This document shows positions 1-11,012 of a stretch of 64,000 nucleotides of DNA, piece by piece. Made by a program: the position numbers and the translations under genes. The first letter of the stretch is position 1. Every line of letters begins with the position of its first letter. The stretch lies in assembly GCA_001179505.1 (NCBI GenBank), contig CDMY01000224.1:62001-126000 (forward strand), in the 5' to 3' direction. This stretch comes from Vitrella brassicaformis (taxonomy: Eukaryota > Sar > Vitrellaceae). The notes under the pieces were generated by a model. The model worked only from the letters and a program-made list of their open reading frames with translations. It did not search any database and was not told the origin of the DNA.

Positions 1-980
1 ACAGCCAGAAGGTCTTCTTGCCGGCGATGATGTAGTGGAATATGTGTGGGGCGGCCAGGTCCATGTGCAGCGGGGTGATGGAACCCTTAGGGGCGATCCA
101 CAGGTACTCCACCAGAGAACCAGCAAAATGCTGAACGAAATGACAGCCAATCGACCGCGAATTCTCTTCCTCCCTCTTCATTGTGTGGCCAGTCACTCAC
201 CGTGGGCATTGCAAGTCGCCAGTGCAGGTGTCTTCGCAGCCCCGGCAGCTGATTGAACACCTCAATGTCCTCCCGCACGTCAAGCCACCTGCCCCCGCCG
301 CCCTCGAGGGTGCCATTCCCCTCAGAAAATGCCTGAACCAGCGTGACTGCCCGCTGGATGTCCAGTTTAGTGCTCCCATTGACACTCGAAGGCTCAGAGA
401 AGGCGTTCAGGGTCACATTGCGGGCGGCGCCGCGCCTCCGCAAGAATGCGGGTGTCCATTTCCCGGCCGGCATGAGGGACTGTAGGCCCTTCATTCTGAC
501 GGGGATGCAGGCACTGGGGGGAACGGATGAGGGCGGTAGGATGGTGTGAACAGGCTCCAGACGATCAAGGCAGACGCTGCACTCCTCTTCATCCGCCTCA
601 ACCCTGGCAAGAGGGAACAGACATTCCTCCTCCCCAGCATCTTTCTCTGGCTGGAGTGCCGTCCGCACCAGATCATCCTCACTCAGTGGCCGCATAGCCG
701 ACAGAGAGACGAGCACCACCTCCGCCCCTCTCAGCAGCTCAGCAGATCCGCATCGGCTGGCCTGCAGCAGCCGGAAGCGCCTCCCAGCCACGAGAGTGAA
801 GTTGCCATGGGTCGCCGTGTGATGATGCAGTGCAGATGTGTTGGTGTTGGTGTGATCGCACACGTGCAGCCCTGCCGGGCGGAGGGCGAGGAGGAGGGAG
901 GGCACCGCAACCCAGCCAATGCCGATTGACAGCCCGGCCAGCAACACGCACAAAGGACACCGCACCGCTGCTTTTGGCAT
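1..980 (-). CDS. JmjC/cupin-8 domain protein, copy 1 (3' part outside window)
   Basis: This is the 5' portion of a gene whose inverted near-copy lies at 56.3-57.9 kb. The first in-frame ATG is at 980; the frame is open upstream but only with non-ATG codons. Exon 1 (980-201) encodes a short N-terminus, a hydrophobic segment of about 25 residues (signal anchor or signal peptide), then a lumenal-looking region with N-x-S/T sites. A 70-nt GT-AG intron (200-131) separates exon 2 (130-1), which enters the catalytic domain: the HMD iron-binding motif and the GKKTFWL stretch are readable before the window ends. The family contains Fe(II)/2-oxoglutarate-dependent oxygenases. An N-terminal anchor suggests the secretory pathway, but the substrate is unknown. 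The remaining exons cannot be seen, so whether this copy is intact is undecided. Confidence 0.8.
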
Positions 981-1100
981 GATCGGATCTGAAGGAAGGG
1001 CAGGACGCACGTGTACAGCAACTTCGTAGGGCGGAATCGGCTTCAAAAGTGTTGTTCCTTTCCGTCAGTTTCAAGGCGACCGGTCCCGAAGGGGTCTCTT
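1..1100 (-). repeat. Inverted duplicate segment, arm A
   Basis: The reverse complement of this stretch matches about 56160-57240 at high identity through 5' flank, exon 1, intron 1 and the start of exon 2. Similarity fades upstream of about 1100 (copy A) and 56160 (copy B). Because non-coding flank and intron are also alike, this was a genomic DNA duplication and not a retrocopy. Confidence 0.9.
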
Positions 1101-1408
1101 GGACGCGTTCGTGGGACATCTCGCTCTAAGGCTCTTTCCTCAGGTGTGCCGTTCATCGGCCAACAGTCCGCGGCGTCTACGATGGAGGTGAGAGGAATTG
1201 GCCTCACACCTATACTGTACATGGCTGGGTCAACAACGTCCACACCGAAAGCACCTTCCACCTGCCTTCCACACGTACGGAAAGTTATCCTACAACCCTC
1301 ACAACACCTGACACTCATGTAATGCCGTCTTCTTGCATGAAGGATCACGCCATGTAGCCAACTGCATCACTGTACGTGGTCCTGGCCAATCCAATTCAAT
1401 ACTCGAAG

Positions 1409-1428
1409 TATAAAATGCAGGCACCGAT
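1409..1428 (+). repeat. 20-bp dispersed motif, copy 1 of 3
   Basis: Reads TATAAAATGCAGGCACCGAT. Near-identical 20-mers occur at 3713-3732 and 4240-4259. The flank AATCCAAT upstream is shared with the copy at 4240. Could be a repeated exon read on the minus strand or a dispersed non-coding element. Confidence 0.5.
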
Positions 1429-1454
1429 AGATACACACCACACATCCGCAGCTT

Positions 1455-3088
1455 AGTTGTCGACGCCTCTCCGTGCCGCCCGTGTGTTGCGCTTGGCCTC
1501 GACCTGCTTCTGCCGGAACGTGTCTCACAGCCGCAGGTGGGCAGCCCTCCTCAAACCTGAGCAGGACCCAACAACACACACACATGCAGGTCATCCATCG
1601 GTTCAGAGTCACCCGTGTCTTCTATAATTCGCTCACTTCTCGAGGACGCGGTCGAGCTGGGTGTTGGTGAAGTCTCAGCCACGCGGCATCTTGCCGCCAC
1701 TGCCGGCAGCAGGGCGACGCCGCGGGCACTTGGCCGCGGGTGTCAGACACCAAATACGCTACGCTCAACATGGTCACTCGACTGGCCCTTGAACACACAG
1801 CCACACACAAAGACATATGGAGACATACATGAATGTCTTCTCCCTGTGCCTCACATACACTTACGGCAGCAGGGGGCCGTTGTGGAGGATGCCGTCGATG
1901 AACGGCTTGTTTTTCTCCCTATCCATGTGGCTGTTGGCCACCTTGGCCTTGGCCTTGTCCACCCTCTCCTGCTCCCCATCCTCCTCCTGCTGGCGCATCG
2001 TCTCGTTGTCGTCCTCTCGGGACGGACGGTCGTCCCCCCGCAGCGCCGCCCTTTGTTGGTTGTTGAGCCCGTACAGCTCCTCTGCGGTGCCGTACCGGCC
2101 AGAGATGCGGATATCGGGCTGGCCGTCGACCGTCTGTATCCACCAGTGCCCATCTGCACCCTTGTAGATGACGACGCAGCCGTCAACGATGAGGGGCTCC
2201 AGGCCAGACTCCTGGATGAGGATGGAGATGGGCACCACGACGCACCACCACCAGATAATTATACACCACTCCCACCTGAACCAAACACATACAGAGCACA
2301 CGACGGAAAGCCTTCTTGCACTGGATCCATCCATCTGTGCGTCCACCCATTCATGCATGCGGCCAGGTCTTAGTTACTTGGGGCAGACGCGCCAGATGAT
2401 GATGAGAGTGTAGTGTCGATGAAAACCCACAGGGAATAGAAACTGCCCTTGAGGTACGTAGCTCCGCCCGTCACCTCGAAATACTCCAGCACCCGAGGAA
2501 TGACGCGCTCCAGGCGCAGAAAGATGTGTTCGTTGGTCTGGTGGTTGCGAGCAGAAAAGTCTAGCATGTAGCCGAATATCTCAGTGAACCATAGGAACCC
2601 CACGAATGCATGCGGTGCGTCATCGCTGCGAGTCGGCCGCTCTGGCTCCTCCAAACTGTCCGTCCATAAACCGACACAGACGCAAAGACAAAGATGCATA
2701 GTGATAGAGGTGTGCTGTGTCGTGTGGGTCGTAGGCTGATCGAATAAATATACTCACTGGGGAAGTATCCCAAGGACGAGGGCGCGCTTTCTTGCATCAG
2801 TGACGTCGCGAATCTTCCGGACAGCTCGGCCCAGAAGCTCTCCTCACAGATGGCGTTCGAACAGTTGTGCAGCGCTGATTTCACATCACACGCACACACA
2901 CATGTGGATGCATCGAACATGCCGGGAGCTGCACGACGGACAAATAAAAGCAAATCGAAGAGACACATTGCTCGTGCTGGTCACTTACACTCACCCCGGC
3001 ACACTCGTCGTCGGATGCTGTCGAGAAGTCTGCGCGCCTTCAATCCGTAGTCCTCTTGATAGATCACGATCAAGCCGTCAAGGTCCGC
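1455..3088 (-). CDS. Uncharacterised multi-exon protein (5' end unresolved)
   Basis: Several minus-strand exons with good splice signals chain together. Exon 3088-2995 (ADLDGLIVIYQEDYGLKA..., phase 1 out) joins an exon near 2869-2763 (ALHNCSNAICEESFWAELSG...). That is followed by an exon rich in aromatic residues (FVGFLWFTEIFGYMLDF, near 2600), then 2211-1865 (DGCVVIYKGADGHWWIQT..., followed by an acidic/charged stretch) and 1728-1584 (...SERIIEDTGDSEPMDDLH). A likely C-terminal exon ends near 1455. The join at 2656-2689 needs a 34-nt intron, and the join into 2211 is out of phase in my model, so part of the structure is wrong. I do not recognise a domain. The 5' end may lie further upstream, toward 4 kb. 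Confidence 0.45.
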
Positions 3089-3712
3089 CTGCATGACCGG
3101 ATCGACGTACACATGCACGTGCGTCAATCCTCCTTCCCTCGCCCACGTCTGTCCTGTGTTGTGCTGACCGATTTGACGACTGAGTCGAAGCGAAGGTGGG
3201 CTGTGTTGGGCGGGGCCTTCTCCTAACGCACTTTCTGCACACGCACATAAACACATATTAAACATCTTCGTGTCTGCGAGTGATTGGGTTCTCGTGCGGG
3301 TCGAAGTTGGGGTTGCAACGTCAGCGGCTTCGTGACCACCTTTCCCTACGCAGCACAAAACACGCTTACGCGCATTCGCCTTGCTCCTTTCGTCACTTCC
3401 CTGTGTGCCAGTGTGTGGTCGTTTGTGTGTCGCCCTTGGGAGTGGCCGCCTTGATCCGCACCCATCGCGCACAAACACAAAGTGGAAGGGTATACATACA
3501 TTCGTGCTCACCTCTTCCCTGCTGTCCTGGTCACGGAGAAGCGGTGCATGTGCCTCAAGCTGGGATGAGAGACACACATGCGGAGCAATTGCCGCCAGCT
3601 CCCCTACCGTATCCCTCCTCTCCTCTTCTCAGTAGCTTACGTGTTCGTTGACTTATGGAGGCCAGTAATGACGAAAATGGGGCGTGTCTCTTCGTTTCCA
3701 CAGACGTCGGGA

Positions 3713-3732
3713 TATAAAATGTAGCCAGCGAT
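3713..3732 (+). repeat. 20-bp dispersed motif, copy 2 of 3
   Basis: Reads TATAAAATGTAGCCAGCGAT. It differs from the copies at 1409 and 4240 at a few positions. Confidence 0.5.
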
Positions 3733-4239
3733 ATGACATTGTGATGTCGCGTCAACATTGATGACCTGAGCAAGATGAGACAGGAGACGCAGAGCAAAAG
3801 GTCACACTAGCGTGTGACACCCTCCATTTCACATTTGTCGTACTCACATCTGAAGAATGCAATGCAACACACAACACATGCGCACCTCCCCACGTGGCCC
3901 CTCCAGAGGACGCAACGCATCCGGTGACGTGAGATACCTGAATTTCGTGGTTCCATCACCCGCAATCAGCTGTCGCCCTGCACACACACATGCATACATA
4001 CATATATACATACATACATATCTATGAATTGCCATCATCCGTACTTCAATTCATGAAGATAAATACCGCCTCGAGACGCGAATGCCTCTGAGATGCAGGA
4101 CATCTGATTATGTATTCTGGCACACTTATGTGTATCGACCGGTGTGTGATTGGCCCCATCCATGCGTGTCTCTGTGCCTATGTGGCATACCAGCGGCTGT
4201 TTGGCTGCATTCCGGCATGGGCGAATCCAATCAGCGAAA

Positions 4240-4259
4240 TATGAAATGTAGGCAGCGAT
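4240..4259 (+). repeat. 20-bp dispersed motif, copy 3 of 3
   Basis: Reads TATGAAATGTAGGCAGCGAT. Upstream flank GAATCCAATCA resembles the flank of copy 1. Confidence 0.5.
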
Positions 4260-4335
4260 CGACCACACTGAAGAGGCATCACACAGCTGAGGTGCTTTAC
4301 CATCGTGTGTTGCCCCTGGCCCCCTACAGCTGCAC

Positions 4336-7315
4336 CTACCGGTCGTGGGGGCAGAGAGGGTCGCGGTGCTGGGGGGAGTGATGGCGGTGGTGGAACTTGG
4401 TCGTCCTCGCACACTGCAGATCTAGCAGCAACGGCAGAGGGCTTCGCTGGCGACTCACGCAAGCTGCTGCCAAGTCCCGAGCATCTGTTTGCAGTCCAAT
4501 CCATAGGCGAAGAATAGACACATCCCGACATGGGGGGTGTTTACTGCACTCCCTCTCTCTCTCTGTCTGTCTGTGTATCTGTGTGCCTGTCTGGCTGTCT
4601 GTGTGTCTCGGACCTACCTGGGTCATGATGTTGTGTGAGTTCGATGGCCCTACTGGCGGCTGATGCGGGAGTGGGGGTGGTGTGTTGGTGGTGCCGCTGA
4701 TCACCTCCTCATTGGCCGCCCCGGCGCCTCCCTCGGCCTCCTGCTGCGTGCCGTCCTGTTGGCTGCCCTCCAGCTGATGGTTGATGGGTGCGATTGGTGG
4801 GTGCTGGGCCGCAATCGACTCACCCCTGCAGACAGACAACACAAGAAGGGCAAGGAGTGAGTCTTGCAAGCAATGTGTCTGAACTCATTCCGGTCGGTCA
4901 TCTCTCTCTCTCTCTCACCGTAGCGCCTCGACCTCGACCTGGCGGCCTCTGCTGGGCGTCGACCAGCCCATCCTGACATACATAAACAAATGCAGACAGA
5001 CAGACACGACAGAAGCGACATGAGACCACAGCACAACACACAACCATCGACAGACACATGGCATGACCCATCCATCCATCCATCCATAGGTTTCCCCCTC
5101 CCTCCTCTCACTTCGTCTGCATCCCGTCAGTCCACACACATGCCCGTCGTCATGCCCCTGCCGCACCTCCGTCGGTCGCCCTACTGCCCTGGCCAGCCAA
5201 GCCATCGCCACCGCCATGGCCCTTCTTCTCCCCGCTCTCGAATGGGGGGCCTATGGGGCGGGCGTTGTTGGAGTACCCGAACGATCTGAATGGGACACTG
5301 GTCACACACACATGCAGTCAGTGTTGGAAGATGGATGCATTCGTCCGACGCAACTCACCCGGGGGGCCCGTGGAGGGCCAGTGGAACGCCAGACCCCCTG
5401 AGCGACCACACAAATGCATATACTCACCAATCAATGGCGCGCTCGAACTGTCTGTGTGCCTGTCTTGTGTGTGCTTACTGAAACGCAGCAGCCGGAGGGG
5501 GGCCGTAGCTGAAGCAAGGACAGACAGACAGACAGAGCCCACCATTGACGGATGGCTCGTGTGGCATTCGTGTGTGTATGTATGTGTGTATGTATGTCAG
5601 CTGCTTGATGTGTCTGTGTGGGACATACTTGTACGTGTGGTATCCCCCGTAGTTGAAGTAGTTCAAGTTGCCCGGCGCGCCATATCTGTTGGACACATCA
5701 GGACGTATCCGTCCGTGCATCCGTCGTCTGTCTATCGTACCCGTGCGGAGCGACCAACGCAGCAGCAGGCCGAACGCCATTGCCACTGCATTCAGACCAA
5801 CGAACGACACACGACACGCAACACACAGGCAGACAGACAGACAGACACAGTGTGAACGCGTCTGAGAAAACCCACCACGCTCTCTCTCTGTCTCTCTCTT
5901 TCTTTGTGTGTGTGTGGGTGTGTGTGGGTGTTGTTGCTGTGCGGACGCACCCGTGGCTAACGCTCGCCGGAGGAGCATACACCTGGGGCACAGGCGCACC
6001 GCTGCAGATAAGGAGTCGCGAAAACAAGACACCAACCGTATGTGTGTAGTGTGCAGACTGGACATTGTGTATGTGTGCGCACCCGCCCTGCGTGGAACTC
6101 TGCATCGCCCCGCCAGCGCTCCCCGTCTCCCCGCCACCCTGCTGATGCTGCTTCACCGTGGTTACCTGGGGTCCCGCTACGCCAGCGACGGCAGTATTCA
6201 CGGACTTATCTGCGTGTTGCTGTGGCTGCTGTGGTAGTTCACCAGTGCCCGTCTCCGAGACGGCCCGAAGCGGCGGGGGAACTGCGGGTCGTGGGGGCAG
6301 AGAGGATTGCAGTGCTGGGTGGAATGACAGCGCGGAGAAGCCGGGAGGTGGTGGAAGTGGAAGTGGAGGCGGGGGTGGCGGTAGGGGTGGACAGACCGCC
6401 TCATCGGTCAGCGCATCGGCAGCCGCCGCCACTGCCGTGCCGCCATTTAGCTTTTCGATGGTCTGAAGAGGAAAGGCGCACCGCAGAGAGAGGTGTACAA
6501 AGTGAATGAGCGAGGGCCGAGTGAATGAACGAGGGCGAGATGGCGACCTCTTTCAGCCTTATGACTTCCGCCTTCAACTCGTCCTGCAAAGGACAGCCAA
6601 CACGAGGGAGCGAAACCTTACCAAATCGACCACCCAACACACAAAAATAACAAAGAGTCGGTCCCGTACCCTCTCCTGCTCTATCTTGGAAGACCGCTTC
6701 CTCACAAGACGCTCCCGCCAGGGACGCAACTCTATGTCGTCTGTATTTTCACACATACACACACGGGGCCGGACAGACACACAGGCAGGGAAGCCAATGT
6801 GTGGACTGAGTGCACGTGTTGTTGCTGTGTATCCTTCACTTACCTTGGTAGAATGTCAGCTTGTCCATTACGTCCCTGACCTCCTCGTACAAGGTCTTCG
6901 CGTTATACTTGGCCAAACCTGACAGACAGAGCATGGGCTCTCCATCATGGCAGCGCTGATGGATGTGTCTTTGTCAGCCGTCCGGCTTACGGTCATAGTA
7001 GAGGGCTTGGAGTGTCGCCTTGTCGCCTTGTGTGTGTCTACTCGTCGGTTGGTTTCAACGCGCGTACTGTACCTGAGATGCGCTCCTGAGGGTCGAACAC
7101 GAGCAGACGGGCGAGCAAATCACACGCATCGGGAAACCGCTCACTGACGTCATCACAAATCGAGAACCCCTGACACACCACACAGACAGCCACTGGATGT
7201 GATGCGGGTATGGTGGATGGGATGATGTCACAAACCTTCGCCATCTCCTGCAGTAGCTCCCCTTCCTCGCGGTCTGTTTCGGCCGCCTCGGGGAAGAGGT
7301 CCTCCTTGTGAGTCC
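4336..7315 (-). CDS. Kinase C-lobe-like fragment with coiled coil and proline-rich tail
   Basis: Exons at 7315-7236, 7169-7073 and 7026-6991 read in phase. They contain FPDACDLLARLLVFDPQERI, which resembles the alpha-H/alpha-I end of eukaryotic protein kinases (R of the C-lobe, LLVFDP..RI). Next come an exon near 6911-6840 (GLAKYNAKTLYEEVRDVMDK) and charged coiled-coil exons (DIELRPWRERLVRKRSSK; DELKAEVIRLKEVAI). A long Pro/Ala/Gln-rich region follows (about 6460-6150), then short exons rich in Gly, Tyr and Pro down to about 4.3 kb. No kinase N-lobe, HRD or DFG motif is visible upstream, so this is a truncated kinase, a chance likeness, or a gene whose 5' exons I cannot see. The 3' limit is arbitrary; it may join the next gene downstream. 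Confidence 0.4.
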
Positions 7316-7359
7316 CTAGAGAGGGCTCTCATGGCAGCATGGACGTGCATGTCTTTTGT

Positions 7360-7670
7360 GGGGCTCGCATACGGTCGTGGTAGAGCGCCTGAAGGATGGC
7401 TTTGTCGCTCTGCTCCCGAATTGCCCTCCAAGGCATCCCCACCAGCTCTGGTGGGGCGCCTCCTTCCCAGACTGCCAGGGGAAAGGCGGCGGAAAAAGAA
7501 ACGCACAGACCGATGCTATCGGGCAGCTTTGGGAATCGTCAGTTGGTTTCGACGCACGTTCCCGAGATGCGCTCTTTGACGGGTAGGGAGGAGGACAACT
7601 TGAAAGGGCGAGAGGTTGGATGGCTGTCGAATACAACCAAAGAAATGGACGGTGGATTCGTTTCATGAAA
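7360..7670 (-). pseudogene. Decayed tandem copy of the kinase-like exons
   Basis: Compared with 6990-7170, this stretch repeats KERISG..VETN-type and SDKAILQALYHDR-type coding against QERISG and GDKATLQALYYDR, with the intervening intron also similar. The FPDACDLLARLLVFDP part is missing or replaced. The exon ending at the ALYHD codons (about 7375) can still splice in phase into the exon at 7315, so it may be transcribed as part of the same gene. Confidence 0.45.
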
Positions 7671-7710
7671 AATTCGCAAAAGCTGCCGTCTCGGCGAGAA
7701 TTCGAGTATG

Positions 7711-7719
7711 AGCTCGCAG
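7711..7719 (+). promoter_or_regulatory. AGCTCGCAG motif upstream of the IF-1 gene
   Basis: Exact 9-mer, in the direction of the IF-1 gene 324 bp downstream. AGATCT follows near 7843. The same 9-mer is found near four other gene starts in this window. Confidence 0.4.
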
Positions 7720-8042
7720 AACAGGGTTCTCCGTGAAACCGCTCTCAGGGGAGGCGAAGGGGAGGAAAAAGGAAGAAGCACGAGCATGAGCACTGCCTCA
7801 TCTATGCCTTCTAATTCACCTTTGGCCAGCTATTTCCATGGGAGATCTTTTCTTGCTCTACTCATCGTGATGCTGACGGAGGTTTGGTTCCGCACATCAC
7901 AGGGGAGGGAGATCCGCAACACTAATCCATCCACAATGCCGCAGCGGACACAAACGGGGTTCATGCACCCAGCCGGACCATCACTACAAAGCTTTCAGGT
8001 GAAAGAATCAACACGACAAGCTGAGCGAAGTACCCTTGATGA

Positions 8043-8611
8043 ATGCTGCTGCTTCTTCTTACGCTGTCGCAGGTGCAGAGGCACAGGAGATGTTCCCTCT
8101 CTGGCGATGACCCATCATCATCACGTTCCTTCTCTCTCCATCCACCGCCTCTCTGGCGGCTGCCGTCCTCCGTGGCCCACACCACCGCCTTGGGTGCCAA
8201 GGTGCGTCGTCAGAAGCAGCAGAAGACGACAGAGAAGAAGAAGGACCGCGACGACCGGCTCGAGATTGACGGATCCGTCGCCGAGTGCCTGCCGGGAGGA
8301 CAGTTCCTCGTCGAACTCGACGGCACCGGGCAGAAGGTGACTTTGACATGATTCCTTTCTCCATCACGCTCGCTGCCTGGGTGTGATGTCTGTGTTTGTT
8401 GCTGTAGGTGGTGTGCACGATAGCGGGCAAGATGCGCATCAACCGGATCAAGATCCTGCTGGGTGACCGTGTGACGGTGGAGATGACGCCATACGACCTC
8501 ACCAAGGGCAGGATATCATTCAGGTACAGAAAAGGCCAGATCAAGCGAGAGGCTGAGGAGGGCGAGGAGGAGGGCGGAGAGGAGGGGGAGGCGGGACGGC
8601 CGAATGAGTGA
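8043..8611 (+). CDS. infA: Bacterial-type translation initiation factor IF-1, probably plastid-targeted
   Basis: Two exons, 8043-8336 and 8408-8611, join in phase across a 71-nt intron. The mature part is a complete S1/OB-fold IF-1: [17 protein letters not shown], then the [20 protein letters not shown] and RYRK segments typical of the bacterial/plastid factor. An acidic, Gly/Glu-rich tail of about 20 residues follows. IF-1 binds the A site of the small ribosomal subunit during initiation. The ATG at 8043 is directly preceded by an in-frame stop, which fixes the start. The first residues are hydrophobic (MLLLLLTL), then an S/R-rich stretch of about 50 residues, consistent with a bipartite leader to a complex plastid. 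Mitochondrial targeting is the alternative. Confidence 0.9.
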
Positions 8612-9015
8612 GAGAGCGAATGAGTGGATGTGTGTGAGTGACGGAGGCATTTTGATCCGTTTTGATGTGCGTGTCTGTGTGGGTGTGTTCCTTGATTGCG
8701 TGTGTGGTGTATTTTTCACAGCTGCCGCCGGCAGCTTCCATGGTGTGTGGTGCATGCATGATGCATAGACGGATGTTGACTGTACAGACAGACACCTTCC
8801 CTCCATGTGTTTCACCAGTGGGTTGCGAATGCAGCCGTCAGTCATGTGGACTGGACACGAGTATCTTTGAATACCACTGCGATCGATGCGATGCCATCAA
8901 CTAATCAATCAACCATGTCAGTGATCCCCCAACCCACCCAGCCCACCCCAGGCTATTTATTATTCACAGCCTCTTCTCCTCCATCTGTACACCCTGATGC
9001 TAACTAACACCCATG

Positions 9016-10788
9016 TCACGTGCTGTGTGGTGCCGCTGCGGCCCCTCCCTCCCAGCCATAGCCACCCGCCGTGTGGCCGGCATCGTCCATATATGGGTCG
9101 TACTGGTGGCCTCCCTCATCCCAGTCGCCCTCCACCACCCGAAGCACCACGCCGGCCACACACATGGCAACACTCGACGCCGCCGCCTCGCCGTTTGCTT
9201 CGTCGCTTTGCTTCTGGGTGGTGGGGTCGTTGAGCCAGGTGGGCACCAGGATAATGAATCGAGGGCGGCGAGGGTGGTCAGCCATCGCCTCGGCTGCCGC
9301 CTGCTCTTCCTGCTCGCCATGGGTGCTGAAGTCCTCATCGCGCAGGAGGGGACGCAACCTGCAGACACACATAGAAACATTATCATGACTGACTAACCCG
9401 AACCTCTCATTTGGTATGTCTGCCTACGATTTCAGCGATAGGAGCACTTTGACTTGGTAGGTTCCGTCATGTCCACTGCTGCTACTCGCCGCCTGTGCCG
9501 CGCTCGTCAGCGGCCACGCCCGTCCGTGCAGCTGGGCCGCATCACTTGGCCCGTGGCCGTGGTGGTGAGGGTGGTGCGGCGGTGCCGCCCAACCCGGCGC
9601 GTCGAGCTCGAAGCCCTCCACTTCGATGGCCTTGTTGAGGTAAGACCCGCCGCCATTCTGATGCGATGAGAGGAAATCCGCCTGCATCCATGTAAGCAGA
9701 GGAACAGAGGGAAATGACTGACGCCATGCAAGACGTCGTGGTGGCGTCCTCCTGACCCGTCACCTGCCTGTCGTCTGGTGATGAATCCGTATCCGTCTTT
9801 CTCGAAGTACCCGTCGCTCCCCCCACCCCCGCCCTGCGTCCCCATCAGCGCCAGCACCTCCTGCACCTTCTTGGGAGCGAGCGTCTTGTCCACACTCTGC
9901 CCGTGGTGCACCTTGTCGAGCCGCTCCAGCAGCCCCCCCGGCACCGCACGCTCCTTGCCGCCCTTGGCCTTGCGCTCCCCCGCCCCCCACCCCGCCGTCA
10001 TCTGCCCCTCTGGGCATATCGGCGCCTGGTCGATCAGCGCACCGATGTCCAGCGGCGGGGCGGCGCTCTGCTGTGTGCCGGTCGGTGGCCGCGGGGTCTT
10101 GGGTCTCACTGGTGTGGGAGGGTGCTGCTGCTGCTGCTGGTGGTGTCTGAAGATCCCATCTAGCACGCTGAAGCTGGTGTTGCCTGTTGTTGTTGTGTTG
10201 GGGTTGGCGGGGCCTGCCGATGCTGGGCCTTGGTTGGTCGGTGCAGGTGATGGCATGGCGCGGGGCGGGAAGGAGGGAGGCGCCGATGGAGGTGCGATGG
10301 GCCTTCCGCGGGGAGCAGCAGGATGCGATGGACGGATGGCAGGTGTCCTGGCAGAGGGAAAGGGGCACATGCATGATATGCAGACACAGACAGGTGAGCA
10401 GCACCGTTGCTCAGTCAGCATCTTCTCGCGTACTTACTTGGGTCGGTATTGTGCGCCATGACTCGGCGCCAGACGTGTGCTACTAACGGGGAAATTGGGG
10501 CGAGGAGCTGCAAGGTGGTGGTTGGTAGCACACACACGGAAGGCGCGTTGCGGCGGGGCGAGAAAAGGCAATATTGCTCACTCGCGTTTGTGCTGGCAGG
10601 CTGGCCGCCGTGCAATTGCTTGAAGAGGTCGCTAAAGGAGGTCCTGGCAGGCAGCACAGGCAGGCAACACACAGCCACACAAACACCACAACAGACATCG
10701 GCTGAGGTCACGATCTGATTTCCATGTGTTTGATGGTCCACTTTTTGACAGGAGGCCTCCCCGTCGTCGGCACGTGGCGGTTATCCAT
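9016..10788 (-). CDS. Proline-rich protein of unknown function
   Basis: A chain of exons in phase runs from ATG 10788. Exon 1 (10788-10712, MDNRHVPTTGRPPVKKWTIK) joins an exon near 10645-10577 (TSFSDLFKQLHGGQPAST), a short exon, then a large exon from about 10351 to 9775. The large exon is rich in P, T, N and Q and ends with LAPKKVQEVLALMGTQ and DGYFEKDGYGFITRRQ. An exon with ADFLSSHQNGGGSYLNKAIE and a His/Pro tract follows, and the last exon stops at 9016. I see no catalytic domain, signal peptide or membrane segment. The LDKVHHGQSVDKTLAPKKVQ segment is the most structured-looking part. It is transcribed divergently from the LrgAB transporter with about 220 bp between start codons. Confidence 0.7.
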
Positions 10789-10820
10789 GGTTCTCCCTCC
10801 TTGACTGCCGATCGCTGGAA

Positions 10821-10829
10821 AGCTCGCAG
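10821..10829 (+). promoter_or_regulatory. AGCTCGCAG motif in a divergent promoter
   Basis: Exact 9-mer between the divergent starts at 10788 (-) and 11013 (+), oriented toward the + gene. CAGATCTCC follows twice (near 10837 and 10863) with a GGATCTGATCTC tract. Confidence 0.45.
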
Positions 10830-11012
10830 GTTGCGCAGATCTCCGGCCTGAAACCGCTGCTGCAGATCTCCGGATCTGATCTCTCTTTGCAGCCAAAGCA
10901 AGCTCCACCAGGTACGCAAGTAAGGAGTGCGCAACACTTCGGCCACGCGCGCCATCTTTCTTTCTCTGTTGTACGTGTTGGCTGCAGCTCCTCTCCCTCC
11001 CTCTCCCCTCTG

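Larger units (their letters stand above)
3100..4330. other. Low-confidence region with possible minus-strand exons
   Basis: Short open stretches on the minus strand (for example 3980-3890, reading RQLIAGDGTTKFRYLTS after a good acceptor) suggest further exons of a neighbouring gene. I could not chain them in phase. Two of the three copies of the TATAAAATG-type 20-mer lie here. Confidence 0.3.

Noticed and set aside
4550-6000. Runs such as CTGTCTGTCTG and CATCCATCCATC as a possible CRISPR array
   Set aside because: They are simple tetranucleotide microsatellites without unique spacers, and the window is eukaryotic.
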